A stretch of 64,000 bases of DNA, from positions 1 to 64,000 of the forward strand of contig CAVTLC010000010.1 in assembly GCA_963735445.1 (NCBI GenBank), in the 5' to 3' direction. The notes below the pieces were generated by a model. That model made no database searches, was not told the origin of the DNA, and worked only from the letters and a program-made list of their open reading frames with translations. The DNA is from AP-15 sp963735445 (GTDB lineage Bacteria > Pseudomonadota > Alphaproteobacteria > ATCC43930 > CGMCC-115725). Numbering within the stretch: the first letter of the stretch is position 1; every line of letters starts with the position of its first letter. This document shows positions 35,770-45,614 of this stretch, piece by piece. Position numbers and translations under genes: made by a program.

Positions 35770-35918
35770 ATCCACGACCCCGAAAGGCTGACTGCGCCGT
35801 TCTTAGCAGGCACGTCCGCCATGTTGCAAGCCGGCCCCGGTTGCGGACCGCCACTCTTTCACGAGGTCGTAGCGGCCGCCCGAAAGTCAAGTCCAATCAC
35901 CCGACGCGGAGACCCCCA

Positions 35919-37028
35919 ATGAACTCCTTCCCGCCACCGCATCCGGCCGCGTGGCCGATGCGCTCACCCGCCGATGGCGGGGCCGATCCTGCTATCGTCG
36001 CAGCCGCCGCCAGGCACGCCGCGGAGCATGAGACTCCATGGAAGCGGGATCTCGCCGAAATGGTGGCGACCGATTTCAGCGAGCGTCCGCCATGGAACGA
36101 GACCTTGGGTCCGGTGCGGCCGCGTGGCGGGCCAAACGGTTTGGTGATCCGCCGCGGCGAGATCGTGGCTGAGTGGGGTGACACGACCCGCGTCGATATG
36201 ACCTTTAGCGTCGCCAAGAGCTATTTGTCGATCCTCGCCGGATTGGCTTGGGATCGCGGGCTGATCGCCGATCCGCACGAGCCGGTGTGCCGCACGGTCG
36301 ACGATGGCGGTTTCGACCCGCCGCACAACGATGCGATCACTTGGCACCATCTGCTGCAGCAAACCTCCGAATGGGAGGGGGTGCTGTGGGACAAGCCAGA
36401 CCTGATCGACCGCAACCGTGCGTCTGGGGGCCGGCCGAGCCTCGCGCCAAAAGGCACCCACCGCGATCTGCAAATGCCGGGCGGGTTTTGGGAATACAAT
36501 GATGTGCGCGTCAATCGGCTCGCCCTCGCCTTGCTGCGGGTGTGGCGGCGGCCGTTGCCCGAAATCTTCCGCGAACTGGTTATGGAGCCGATCGGCGCCT
36601 CATCCGATTGGGAATGGCACGGCTACCGCAATTCCTGGGTCGAGATCGATGGCCGCCCTGTGCAATCGGTCTCCGGGGGCGGACATTGGGGCGGCGGCGT
36701 CTTTATCCACGCGCGCGATCAGGCGCGGATTGGGCTGATGCTGCTATCCCGGGGATCATGGGATGGCCGGCGCATCCTGTCGGAGGCGTGGATCGATCGG
36801 ATGCTCGAACCTTGTCGGCTGTTCCCGCAATATGGCTATTTGTGGTGGCTCAACACCGATCGCGGGCTGTTCCCGAGCGCTTCGGCGAGCAGCTACTTCG
36901 CCCGCGGCGCCGGTGGCAACCTGACCTGGATCGATCCCGAAAACGATTTGGTCGCGGTCCTGCGCTGGACCGATCCGGCGGCCATGGACGGGTTTATCAA
37001 ACTGGCGACGCAGGCTGTCCTCAAATAG
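35919..37028 (+). CDS. Serine hydrolase, class C beta-lactamase family
   Basis: A 369-residue enzyme of the penicillin-binding-protein-like serine hydrolases. The nucleophile motif SxxK reads FSVAKSY (about residue 95), the YxN-type motif is in FWEYNDVRVN, and the third motif is near GGGHWGGGVF. No signal peptide is visible, so an esterase or peptidase role in the cytoplasm is more likely than antibiotic resistance. ATG 35919 is chosen; the frame to 35841 is Arg-rich and shadow-like. Confidence 0.83.
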   Translation: MNSFPPPHPAAWPMRSPADGGADPAIVAAAARHAAEHETPWKRDLAEMVATDFSERPPWNETLGPVRPRGGPNGLVIRRGEIVAEWGDTTRVDMTFSVAKSYLSILAGLAWDRGLIADPHEPVCRTVDDGGFDPPHNDAITWHHLLQQTSEWEGVLWDKPDLIDRNRASGGRPSLAPKGTHRDLQMPGGFWEYNDVRVNRLALALLRVWRRPLPEIFRELVMEPIGASSDWEWHGYRNSWVEIDGRPVQSVSGGGHWGGGVFIHARDQARIGLMLLSRGSWDGRRILSEAWIDRMLEPCRLFPQYGYLWWLNTDRGLFPSASASSYFARGAGGNLTWIDPENDLVAVLRWTDPAAMDGFIKLATQAVLK

Positions 37029-37060
37029 AGAGCGCTCGCTTCTGGCCACTACGTCTCCGG

Positions 37061-37517
37061 CTACGCCTTTGAGGGGCTCGCCAGCTTCTTGGTCATCAGA
37101 AACCGGGTCGGGGCGGGCGGCTCGGCGTCGAGCTCGGCGAGCACCTCCCAGCCCTGACGTTTATAAAAGCCGGGCGCCTGGAACGACAGGGTCGTCAGCA
37201 ATGCCCGGCTGCAGCCGCGGCGCCTGCCCTCCTCCTCGGCCGCCTTGATAATCCTGCGTGCCGAGCCCCTGCTTGCGCAGGCTTTCAGGCAGAAAAAAGC
37301 GATCGATACGCAACAGGCCAAACGATGTTCCGCCGAGCAGCCCGCCGACGACCTCGCCGGTCTCGGGGTCGGAGACCAGGATCGCCAGCGGCTGTTGATC
37401 GCGATATCCCGCCTTCTCCAGATTGTAGCCGCTGAGCCCGTCGCGGATCACCGCCTCGTGCTCCGGGTCCGGGGCATCTGTAACCACAAAATGCGCCTCG
37501 CGTGCTTCCGGCGTCAT
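37061..37517 (-). pseudogene. GNAT-family acetyltransferase, frameshifted
   Basis: The N-terminal part, from ATG 37517, gives HFVVTDAPDPEHEAVIRDGL and ILVSDPETGEVVGGLLGGTS up to LPESLRKQGLG, where the acetyl-CoA loop should follow. It then shifts frame. The continuation ARRIIKAAEEEGRRRGCSRALLTT...FYKRQGWEV ends the domain normally at 37061. Dropping one base near 37255-37258 joins them. The substrate is unknown. As read it would be truncated. Confidence 0.8.
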
Positions 37518-37543
37518 CGCGTAACTCTCCCCAAATTACGGTG

Positions 37544-38266
37544 TTAGTTGCCGCCCGAATGAGCCGCCTCGATCGGCGTTAGCGGCTCGACGACCGGTTC
37601 AATCAGCGATGGGTCGTTGTTTTTGACATTGCCGACGCGTCGATCGACCGGCCACATAATCAAATCATGCGCCGGATAAGGCACGAGCAACGCCTTGAGC
37701 CGCTCGGGATCGGCGGGCGCCTCGCCAAGCCACAAAGGCCAGTTTTCCGGAGCGAGAATGACCGGCATGCGGTCATGTAACGGCGCCAGCAATTCGTTCG
37801 GCTCGGTCGTGATGATCGTAAAGCTGCGCACTCGTTCGCCGTCGGGCGACCGCCAGCTGTCCCACAAACCTGCCATCGCCATCAGCCGGCGATCGGAGAG
37901 CGCCACCGCATAAGGCTGCCGGTCTTTGCCCAGCTTTTTCCATTCGTAAAAGCTGTCGAGCGGGACGAGGCAACGCCGCCGCTGAAACGGCTCGCGGAAG
38001 GCTGGCCGGGTGTCGATGCCCTCCGCCTTGGCGTTGATCGTCGAATAGCCGATCTTGATGTCCTTTGCCCAATACGGCACGAGACCCCAGCGCATCACGT
38101 CGAGGCTGCGCTCCCCGGCTCTCGGATCATAGCGGACCACCGGCAGTGGGTCGGTCGGCGCCAGGTTCCAAGTCGGAGGGAAATTTGGCGTCGGGCGCTC
38201 AGGCGGGATCGAAAACACGAGCTTGATCTCGCTGACATCGGAAGAAAGACGCGCCCGCCCGCACAT
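37544..38266 (-). CDS. SOS response-associated peptidase (YedK/HMCES)
   Basis: A 240-residue protein that covalently traps abasic sites in single-stranded DNA. The catalytic Cys2 opens the sequence (MCGRARL). Other family blocks are WNLAPTDPLPVVR, MRWGLVPYWAKD, NAKAEGIDTRPAFREPFQRRRCLVP and FYEWKK, with the conserved His in PLHDRMPVIL. ATG 38266 is required because the Cys must be residue 2; the longer open frame to 38560 is rejected. Confidence 0.92.
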   Translation of the reverse strand: MCGRARLSSDVSEIKLVFSIPPERPTPNFPPTWNLAPTDPLPVVRYDPRAGERSLDVMRWGLVPYWAKDIKIGYSTINAKAEGIDTRPAFREPFQRRRCLVPLDSFYEWKKLGKDRQPYAVALSDRRLMAMAGLWDSWRSPDGERVRSFTIITTEPNELLAPLHDRMPVILAPENWPLWLGEAPADPERLKALLVPYPAHDLIMWPVDRRVGNVKNNDPSLIEPVVEPLTPIEAAHSGGN

Positions 38267-38479
38267 AGTCCGCAATTTGCGCCGCAGCGCCAAATGCCGC
38301 AAGACCACCCGGCGGTTAGGGTTTGCCGGGCCGGGGCGCATTCGAAGCTCCCGAGGCGGAAAGCCGCGCACGGGGAATCGCCTGCGCGCTGGCCCGCCGC
38401 CGCGGGACCAAGTAGGCTCGACATTCGCGCCTCGGCGAAATCCGCCGATTTCCGCGCGCGGCGGACTGGGGAGACCACG

Positions 38480-38791
38480 ATGCATCTGCGCCGAATGATG
38501 GCTTCGGTGGCCTTCGCCGCCGGGCTCGCCGCGCTGCCGCTGACGACCGCGAACGCGCAATATTACGGGCCTCCGTGCTCGCCGTTTCCGCTGCTCTGGC
38601 CATTCTGTGTGGCGGGCGCTGTCATCGGCGTCGCCGCGACGATTGTGACGGCGCCATTCCGGGCCTTCGCAGGACCGCCGCCACCCTATGGCTATTACGG
38701 GTCGCCCGGTTATCCGCCACCGCCCAATTACCCGCCACCCGGATATTATTATCCGCCGGGAAATTACCCCCCGCCTTACGGCCCGCGCTGA
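38480..38791 (+). CDS. Small exported Pro/Tyr/Gly-rich protein
   Basis: A 103-residue protein of unknown function. It has a signal peptide (residues 1-26, cleavage after TANA), a hydrophobic stretch with two Cys (about 33-58), then a tail of PPPxYYPP-type repeats. GGGGAGACCACG precedes the ATG. Similar small Pro-rich envelope proteins are common in Bradyrhizobium-like bacteria. It may be a membrane-associated or wall protein. Confidence 0.7.
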   Translation: MHLRRMMASVAFAAGLAALPLTTANAQYYGPPCSPFPLLWPFCVAGAVIGVAATIVTAPFRAFAGPPPPYGYYGSPGYPPPPNYPPPGYYYPPGNYPPPYGPR

Positions 38792-38933
38792 GCGACCGCC
38801 GGCTGCTCCGCCCCGCTTCGCCGATCGTAGCGGCGCTGACGCCCGGTCGGTCCCGCCGTTTTCGCGCGAGCCTCAGGCTTCACCCGCTGGTGCGGGTCCG
38901 CTATCGTTGTCTCACAGCCTCGGGGGAAGCGTG

Positions 38934-40554
38934 ATGACAAATGCGGAAGAGACCTACGATTTCATCGTCACCGGAGCCGGCTCGGCGGGCTGCGCCGTCG
39001 CCGGTCGGCTCAGCGAGTCCGGGCGCTACCGCGTGCTGCTGCTTGAGGCCGGGACGCGCGACAGCAATCCCTGGATCCACATCCCGCTCGGCTACACCAA
39101 GACCTATACCGACCCGCGGGTAAATTGGATGTTCGAGAGCGAGCCCGAGAAGGAACTCAACGGCCGCACCCTTTACCAGCCGCGCGGCAAGGTTCTAGGC
39201 GGCACCAGCTCGATCAACGGCATGGTGTATATGCGCGGCACCCCGACCGATTACGACGGCTGGCGGCAGCGCGGCTGTGAGGGCTGGGACTGGGATTCGG
39301 TGCTCCCGTTTTTCAAAAGGGCCGAGGACCAGGAGCGCGGCGCCAACGATTTCCACGGCGTCGGTGGGCCGTTGCACGTCTCGAACCCGGTGCGCTGCCC
39401 GCTCGGCGACGCAATGGTCAAGGCCGCGATCGAAGCGGGGATACCGGCCAACGACGATTTCAACGGCGCCCGGCAGGAGGGCGTCGGTTATTACCAGACG
39501 ACGACCAGCAATCGCCGGCGCTGGAGTTCGGCGCGAGCCTATCTCGGTCCGGCGCGCAGCCGACCCAATCTGACGATCGCGACCGAGGCGCATGCGACCC
39601 GCATCCTGTTCGACGGCGCCCGCGCGGTCGGCATCGAATACCACACCCCCGAGGGCCGCAAGACCGCGCGCGTGCGCGGCGAGATCATCGTCTCGGGCGG
39701 CGTCTATGGTTCGCCGCAGCTGCTGCAATTGTCAGGGCTCGGGCCCGGCGATCTCCTGGCCGAGCACGGCATCCCGGTCGTTCGCGAGATCCCCGGTGTC
39801 GGCGCCAATCTGCACGACCATTTCAACACCTACCTCGTATGGCGGTGCTCGCAAAAGGTCACGATCAACGATCTGGCGCGCAGCCCGATGCTGAAGGTCA
39901 TGGCGGGCGTCCAGTACGCGGTCAGCCGCTCGGGCCATTTGTCAAATGCCGGGATCTACGCCGGCGCTTTTGTCAAAAGCGACCCGCGCCTCGAAACCCC
40001 CGATCTGCAGATCAACATGTTTGGTTGGAGCGCGCTCGAGCGCTTGCGCACCGGGATCAAGCCGCACCCATTCTCGGCCTTCACAATGAGCCCGGTGCAT
40101 TTGCGCCCGGAAGGCCGCGGCACGGTGCACATCAAGAGCCCGGATCCGCTAGCCCCACCGGCAATCCGCTTTAACTTTCTGTCGAGCAACTACGATTTTC
40201 AGGCGCTGATCTACGGCGCGCGGCTTGGCGCGCAAAATCGCCTCGCAGCCGGCATTGCGGCCATTCGCGGAAGAGGAAGTCTTGCCCGGGCCGCAGATCG
40301 ACAGCGACGAGCAGCTGACCGAAGAGATCCGGGTGCGCGGCGTCTCCAACCTGCATCCGGTGGGGACCTGCCGCATGGGCCGCGGCCTTGACGCCGTGGT
40401 TGACCCGCGTCTCAGGGTGCACGGGATCGAGCGGCTGCGCGTCGCCGACGCCTCGATCATGCCGCAAGTGCCCGGCGGCAATACCAACGCGCCGTCGATC
40501 ATGATCGGCGAAAAATGCGCCGCGATGGTCCTCGAAGACGCGCACGCGGCGTGA
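38934..40554 (+). pseudogene. GMC-family oxidoreductase (choline dehydrogenase-like), frameshifted
   Basis: An FAD-dependent alcohol dehydrogenase. It has the FAD motif FIVTGAGSAGCAVAGRL, QPRGKVLGGTSSINGMVY and HLRPEGRGTVHIKS. At about 40225 the frame breaks. The proper continuation, ARKIASQPALRPF and then HPVGTCRMGRG (catalytic His) and PGGNTNAPSIMIGEK, lies in another frame ending at 40554. Dropping one T of the TT at 40225-40226 (CTTGG to CTGG) repairs it. ATG 38934 follows GGGGGAAGC. The gene was likely intact; the break may be artefactual. Confidence 0.85.
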
Positions 40555-40562
40555 GCATTTCC

Positions 40563-43076
40563 TCAAGCCTCGCACCCGGTTCGCACCGGCACGTCCCAGA
40601 TGTCGCGGGCGTAGCCGGCGATCGTACGGTCGGACGAGAACCAACCCATGCCGGCGATGTTCATAATCGCCATTCGGCCCCAGCGGTCGCGCTCCCGCCA
40701 TAGATCGTCAATTGCAAGCTGAGCGTCGCGATAGGCCGCGAAATCCTCCGCCACCATAAACCGGTCGCCATATCTGAGCCGGTTTGCGAGAGAGCTGAAG
40801 CGATACTGGTCGTCCGGCGACAACGCTCCGGCATCCAATGCTTGAATGACCGCGGCGAGTTCGGGTGAAGCCGCGATCGCGGTGGTGGCGTCTAGTCCGT
40901 TACGGCTGCGTTCAGCGACCTCTTCGGCGCGCAAACCAAAGATAACGATATTCTCGGCGCCGACTTGGTCGCGGATTTCGACATTGGCGCCGTCGAGTGT
41001 GCCGATCGTCAAAGCGCCGTTCAGCGCCAATTTCATGTTGCCGGTGCCGGACGCCTCCATCCCCGCGGTCGAGATCTGCTCCGACAGATCGGCCGCCGGA
41101 ATGATCACTTCGGCGAGGCTGACATTGTAGTTCGGAATGAAAATCAGCTTCAGCCTGTCCTCGACCACCGGGTCGTTATTGATGATCTGCGCTGCATCGT
41201 TCGCGAGCTTGATGATCAGCTTGGCTTGGACATAGCTCGGGGCCGCTTTGCCGGCAAAAATCTTGACGCGCGGCACCCAATCGCGGCTCGGCTCTGCCAA
41301 GATCGCGTAATATCGCGCGATAGTTTCCAGTAAATTCAAGAGTTGCCGCTTGTATTCGTGAATGCGTTTGATTTGCACGTCGAATAATGCAGCGGGATCG
41401 AGCCGCAGCCCGAGCCGCTCCCGGACCAGCCTGACCAGCGCTCGCTTGTTGGCGTGCTTGACCGCAGCGAGCCGCTGCCGCAACCCGGCGTCATCGGCGT
41501 GATCGGCGAGACGGCGCAGAGCCATCGGATTGTCGAGGACTTCCGCGCCGCAGATTTCCGCCACCAGCGCCGTCAGGGCCGGGTTGGCTTGATGCAACCA
41601 GCGCCGGAAAGTAATGCCGTTCGTCTTGTCGACGATCCGATCAGGATAGAAATGGTGAAATTCGCGGAACACGCTGCTGCGCATCAACTCGGTATGAAGC
41701 ACCGACACTCCGTTCACCCGATGCGAACCGAGGAAAGCGAGGTTGCCCATGCGGACCCGGCCGGCATTCGCTTCGTCGATTAGGGAGATCGCAGCCGAGA
41801 GATCGTCGGGTCCGGTGCAGTCCCGCCGCCGGATTTCGGTTTGATGCTCGCGGTTCAGCGCGTTGATGATGTCGAGATGTCGCGGCAGCAGACGCTCGAA
41901 CAATGCTACCGGCCAGCTCTCCAATGCCTCGGGCAACAGCGAATGGTTGGTGTAGGAGCAACAGGCCTGGGTAATCTGCCAAGCCCCATCCCACGAGACG
42001 TTATAAAGATCGACGAGCACCCGCATCATTTCGGCAATCGCGATCGCCGGATGAGTGTCGTTCAATTGGATCGCCGCCTGTTGCGGCAAGCTCGTAATGT
42101 TGCCAAACGACCGGACGTGCCCGTGCACCAGGTCCTGGATCGACGCCGCGACAAAGAAATACTCTTGCCGTAGTCGCAGTTCCTGCCCGGCTGGCGTGTC
42201 ATCGCTCGGGTACAAGATCTTTGAGATGGCTTCGGCGCGCGCCTGCTGTTCCAGCGCCGCGACATGGTCGCCCTCGTTAAAGACGTCCAGCCGCAACGGA
42301 TCGACGGCGCGCGCCGACCACAACCGCAGCAGATTGACGTGCCTTCCGCGCCAGCCGACGATCGGCGTGTCGTAAGCGACGGCCTGGATCGTTTCATCAG
42401 GCAGCCAAACCGCGCGCGTGCGGCCGTTTACACCCGAATAATCGACGCGACCGCCATATTGGATGTCGTAGACGATTTCGGGCCGCTCGAATTCCCAGGG
42501 GTTGCCAAAAGACAGCCAGTGCTCCGGAAATTCCTGCTGCCAGCCATCTTTGATGACTTGGCGGAACAGCCCGTGATCATAGCGGATCCCATAGCCGCAC
42601 GCCGGAATCCCAAGCGCCGACATGCTGTCCATAAAGCAGGCGGCGAGCCGCCCGAGACCGCCATTACCCAAGGCCGCGTCAGGCTCGGCCAATCGCATGC
42701 GATCGAGATCGACACCGAGATCGCCGAGCGCCACGCGAACTGTTTCGGTCAGCCGCAAATTCTCGACGACATCGCTGAACAGCCGGCCGATCAGAAATTC
42801 CAGCGACAAATAGTAAACGCGCTTGCGCCCTTTCGCGTGGCTGGTTCGCTCGGCGGCAAGCCAGCGGTGAATGACGCGGTCGCGCAGAGCGAGAGCGGTG
42901 GCAACAAACCAGTCGCGCTCGGTCGCGGCGGGAGCATGCTTGCCGACCGCCAAGGTCAGCTTTGCCAATACCGTCGACGCGAACGCTCGCACGTCTTCCT
43001 CACTCGCCGGGGTATCGATGATCGGCGGCAATAGCCCGTTTTCGGGGATTTCTTGATTACTTTTGCTCGATGCCAT
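40563..43076 (-). CDS. glgP: Glycogen/alpha-glucan phosphorylase
   Basis: An 837-residue PLP enzyme releasing glucose-1-phosphate from glycogen. It has KRVYYLSLEFLIGRL, ALGNGGLGRLAACFMDS, WGNPWE-type FGNPWEFERP, the C-terminal EASGTGNMKLALNGALTIGTLDGANVEI (PLP lysine in NMK, split here around that residue) and ENIVIFGL. Length is normal. AGGGTCCC precedes the ATG. It converges on the GMC oxidoreductase with 8 nt between stops. No other glycogen genes are seen. Confidence 0.95.
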   Translation of the reverse strand: MASSKSNQEIPENGLLPPIIDTPASEEDVRAFASTVLAKLTLAVGKHAPAATERDWFVATALALRDRVIHRWLAAERTSHAKGRKRVYYLSLEFLIGRLFSDVVENLRLTETVRVALGDLGVDLDRMRLAEPDAALGNGGLGRLAACFMDSMSALGIPACGYGIRYDHGLFRQVIKDGWQQEFPEHWLSFGNPWEFERPEIVYDIQYGGRVDYSGVNGRTRAVWLPDETIQAVAYDTPIVGWRGRHVNLLRLWSARAVDPLRLDVFNEGDHVAALEQQARAEAISKILYPSDDTPAGQELRLRQEYFFVAASIQDLVHGHVRSFGNITSLPQQAAIQLNDTHPAIAIAEMMRVLVDLYNVSWDGAWQITQACCSYTNHSLLPEALESWPVALFERLLPRHLDIINALNREHQTEIRRRDCTGPDDLSAAISLIDEANAGRVRMGNLAFLGSHRVNGVSVLHTELMRSSVFREFHHFYPDRIVDKTNGITFRRWLHQANPALTALVAEICGAEVLDNPMALRRLADHADDAGLRQRLAAVKHANKRALVRLVRERLGLRLDPAALFDVQIKRIHEYKRQLLNLLETIARYYAILAEPSRDWVPRVKIFAGKAAPSYVQAKLIIKLANDAAQIINNDPVVEDRLKLIFIPNYNVSLAEVIIPAADLSEQISTAGMEASGTGNMKLALNGALTIGTLDGANVEIRDQVGAENIVIFGLRAEEVAERSRNGLDATTAIAASPELAAVIQALDAGALSPDDQYRFSSLANRLRYGDRFMVAEDFAAYRDAQLAIDDLWRERDRWGRMAIMNIAGMGWFSSDRTIAGYARDIWDVPVRTGCEA

Positions 43077-43256
43077 GTGGGACCCTGAATAATCGAATTT
43101 GCGTGTCGCACGATTTGCCGCGAGGACGATCCCCGGCAGCGTACGTCAATCGAGAGTTACGCTAGCAATGCGGGCGTACGCAACGGTGGGGACAGCACCC
43201 GACCGGCTCATCGACCCGACCTGCGCGAATGGCATCCCGCATCGATAATCGGCGCC

Positions 43257-43403
43257 ATGTGGGGCTCCGACTACCCTCATCCCGACGGGGTGTGGCCGGA
43301 ATCGTCCAAATATATCGACGAGCAGTTCGCCGGTTTGCCTGCCGAAACCGTGCACAAGATCACCTGCGAGAATGCCGGCAAGTTCTACGGGCTGATCAAC
43401 TAG
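43257..43403 (+). pseudogene. C-terminal fragment of an amidohydrolase-2 gene
   Basis: Only the last 48 codons remain: MWGSDYPHPDGVWPESSKYI, then AETVHKITCENAGKFYGLIN-stop. This matches the end of the family represented intact at 19427-20572 (LWGSDYPHAEATFP...ITSENAAKMFGF) but is not a copy of it. About 40 further nt upstream may also belong. The rest of the gene is missing, so it is a deletion relic. The remaining bases of the gap 43077-43579 hold nothing else that I recognise. Confidence 0.75.
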
Positions 43404-43579
43404 CGCGATTTTCGTTTTCATCTCCCCGGTCGCGGGGAGAAGAAAGAAATGTCGCGGCAGATTGATGACGATTGGTGACGTTGCCGTTGGCAACCAGCGG
43501 CTGTCGCTCATTCGAGCGCTTGGTCTTCGCGCCCGATCGGACCGATGGTTTGCGATTGGTTGCTGTCCGCGAGTGCCGA

Positions 43580-44998
43580 TTACAACGGAAGCCGTTCGCC
43601 GGTGGGTAGTGTCGGACCGCGTAGTTGCAGCACCGCTGGTTCGGCGCGAGCGACAATCCGGTTCCGCCCGGTGGCTTTTGCTTCGTAAAGGGCCTGGTCT
43701 GCGCGCTCGAGGAACCGCTCGCGATCTTCATAGCCGCTGTTCGCGGTCGTGACCCCAATGCTGATCGTCACCGTCAGCGGCTCGCTGACGCCCGGCAGCG
43801 CGAACGGCTCGCTTGCCACTCCAAGCCGAAGCCGTTCAGCCACCGCGGCGGCGATCGAAAGACCGGTCTCGGGCATCACGATTGCAAACTCCTCGCCGCC
43901 AAGACGGGCGACAAGATCGACGCTGCGCACGCTGCTCAGCGCGCGGCAGGCGATCTGGCGCAAGACTTCATCTCCCGCGGCGTGGCCATAGGTGTCGTTG
44001 ACCCGCTTGAAATGGTCGATGTCGAACATCAGCAGCGCGGCGCCGATCCCGTCCTCGTTCACCCGAGCCATCAGTTCGTCCAGATGAGCGAATAAATAAC
44101 GCCGGTTGTGCAGGCTGGTGAGTTCGTCGGTCAGCGCCATCGCCAAGCTGCGGCGGTAATTCTCGTTGAGCCGCTTCTGCAATCGTTGACGGCGAATTTG
44201 GGTGTTGGTGCGCGCCAGCAGTTCGTTGCGGTCAACCGGACGCATCAAGTAATCGTTGGCCCCGAGATCCAGCCCTTTGGCGAGGCGCGGCAGATCGCGA
44301 CTTGCTGCCACCAGCAGAATAGGCAGCTGCCGTAAAAGGTCGTTCGACCGGCACTGCGATACAAAACGCAACGTATCGATGTGGGGCGCGGTCAGACTCG
44401 CAATCACCAGGTCGGTATCACCATCGAGACATGACTGGGCGTCGACGCAGTTTGCGACCGATGTCACGTGATGCGCACTTGCCAAGGCTTCCGTCATCTT
44501 GGCGCCGGCGAGGGGATCCTCTTCGATGATCAGGATCCGTGCCGGCCCTTGATCCAGTTCCGCCCGCGTCTCGGTTCCACCCAATCGCCCGCAGATCTCG
44601 TCGCGCAGACGCCATTCGTGCATCATTCGCCGCAACCGCACCAACGAGCGCACACGGGCGAAGAGGGCAATGTCTACGACTGGTTTGGTCAGGAAATCAT
44701 CGGCGCCGGCTTCAAGGCCGCGGACCCGGTTCGCGGCGTCCGACAATGCGGTGACCATCACCACCGGCAGATCTGCGGTTCGCGGATTGGACTTCAACTG
44801 CCGGCAAACCTCGAACCCATCCATCCGCGGCATCATCACGTCGAGCAGAATGACATCAGGCATTTCCGCGGCGGCGATGTCCAAGGCCGAACGCCCGCAG
44901 GACGCGGTCAGAACATCGAAATATTCAGATGACAGCTTTGCTTCGAGCAGCTTGACGTTGATGTCAAGGTCATCGACCACAAGTATTCGCCCGGTCAT
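43580..44998 (-). CDS. pleD: PleD-type response regulator diguanylate cyclase
   Basis: A 472-residue c-di-GMP synthase. Domains: receiver 1 (1-120, phosphoacceptor Asp53 in LLDVMMPRMDG), a degenerate receiver 2 (about 152-270, no Asp at the acceptor position) and GGDEF (about 295-455) with GGEEF. An inhibitory I-site RSVD lies five residues upstream. REC-REC-GGDEF is the architecture of Caulobacter PleD. It follows divK by 40 nt, the conserved order, and likely controls polar development and motility. Confidence 0.92.
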   Translation of the reverse strand: MTGRILVVDDLDINVKLLEAKLSSEYFDVLTASCGRSALDIAAAEMPDVILLDVMMPRMDGFEVCRQLKSNPRTADLPVVMVTALSDAANRVRGLEAGADDFLTKPVVDIALFARVRSLVRLRRMMHEWRLRDEICGRLGGTETRAELDQGPARILIIEEDPLAGAKMTEALASAHHVTSVANCVDAQSCLDGDTDLVIASLTAPHIDTLRFVSQCRSNDLLRQLPILLVAASRDLPRLAKGLDLGANDYLMRPVDRNELLARTNTQIRRQRLQKRLNENYRRSLAMALTDELTSLHNRRYLFAHLDELMARVNEDGIGAALLMFDIDHFKRVNDTYGHAAGDEVLRQIACRALSSVRSVDLVARLGGEEFAIVMPETGLSIAAAVAERLRLGVASEPFALPGVSEPLTVTISIGVTTANSGYEDRERFLERADQALYEAKATGRNRIVARAEPAVLQLRGPTLPTGERLPL

Positions 44999-45038
44999 GT
45001 CGCGCCCTCAAGCTCGGAGCTATTCATGACAAGCCCAA

Positions 45039-45446
45039 TCAAGAAAGGAAGCGTTCGACTACTTGTAAAAAGCCGGCAATTGATATCGGTTTAGCGATGT
45101 AGTCCTCGCAGCCGCCACTGCGGATTCTCTCCCTGTCCCCCTTCATCGCAAAAGCGGTAACGGCGACGACCGGGATCTGCCGCAAATCTTTGTCCTCCTT
45201 TAACAACTTGGTGACCTCCAGACCGGAGATCTCCGGCAGCTGAATGTCCATAAGGATCAAATCCGGCCGGTAGCGGCGGGCCAGGATCAATGCCTCGTTG
45301 CCGTCGTTGGTTTGTAGAGTGTCGTAACCGTGCGCCGTCAACAAGTCGTTAAACAACTTCATATTGAGTTCGTTGTCTTCGACGATCAACACCTTCTGCC
45401 GGCGCGGCTCAGGACCCAATTCGCTACTGAGAGTTTTCGCGCTCAT
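45039..45446 (-). CDS. divK: DivK-type single-domain response regulator
   Basis: A 135-residue receiver domain. Asp67 in LILMDIQLPEISG is the phosphoacceptor; KVLIVEDNELNMKLFNDLL and VVAVTAFAMKGDRERI are DivK-like. An N-terminal extension of about 17 residues precedes the domain. GAGGAGC lies directly ahead of ATG 45446; the open frame that continues to 46094 is antisense to mak. It is cotranscribed with pleD. Confidence 0.9.
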   Translation of the reverse strand: MSAKTLSSELGPEPRRQKVLIVEDNELNMKLFNDLLTAHGYDTLQTNDGNEALILARRYRPDLILMDIQLPEISGLEVTKLLKEDKDLRQIPVVAVTAFAMKGDRERIRSGGCEDYIAKPISIAGFLQVVERFLS

Positions 45447-45614
45447 GCTCCTCGGGCCTGTAAAAACCTGGTTTAACACCCCGGGCTCACAGAGCGCCGA
45501 GGGCGAGCGGCAACATCCGCTCCACAACTGCTCAGCGATCAGGCTTAATCGTAGCGATTTAAAATTTGATGAGTACTTTGGCGAGCGTACCGCGGCGGAT
45601 TCAAATAGGTAGCA

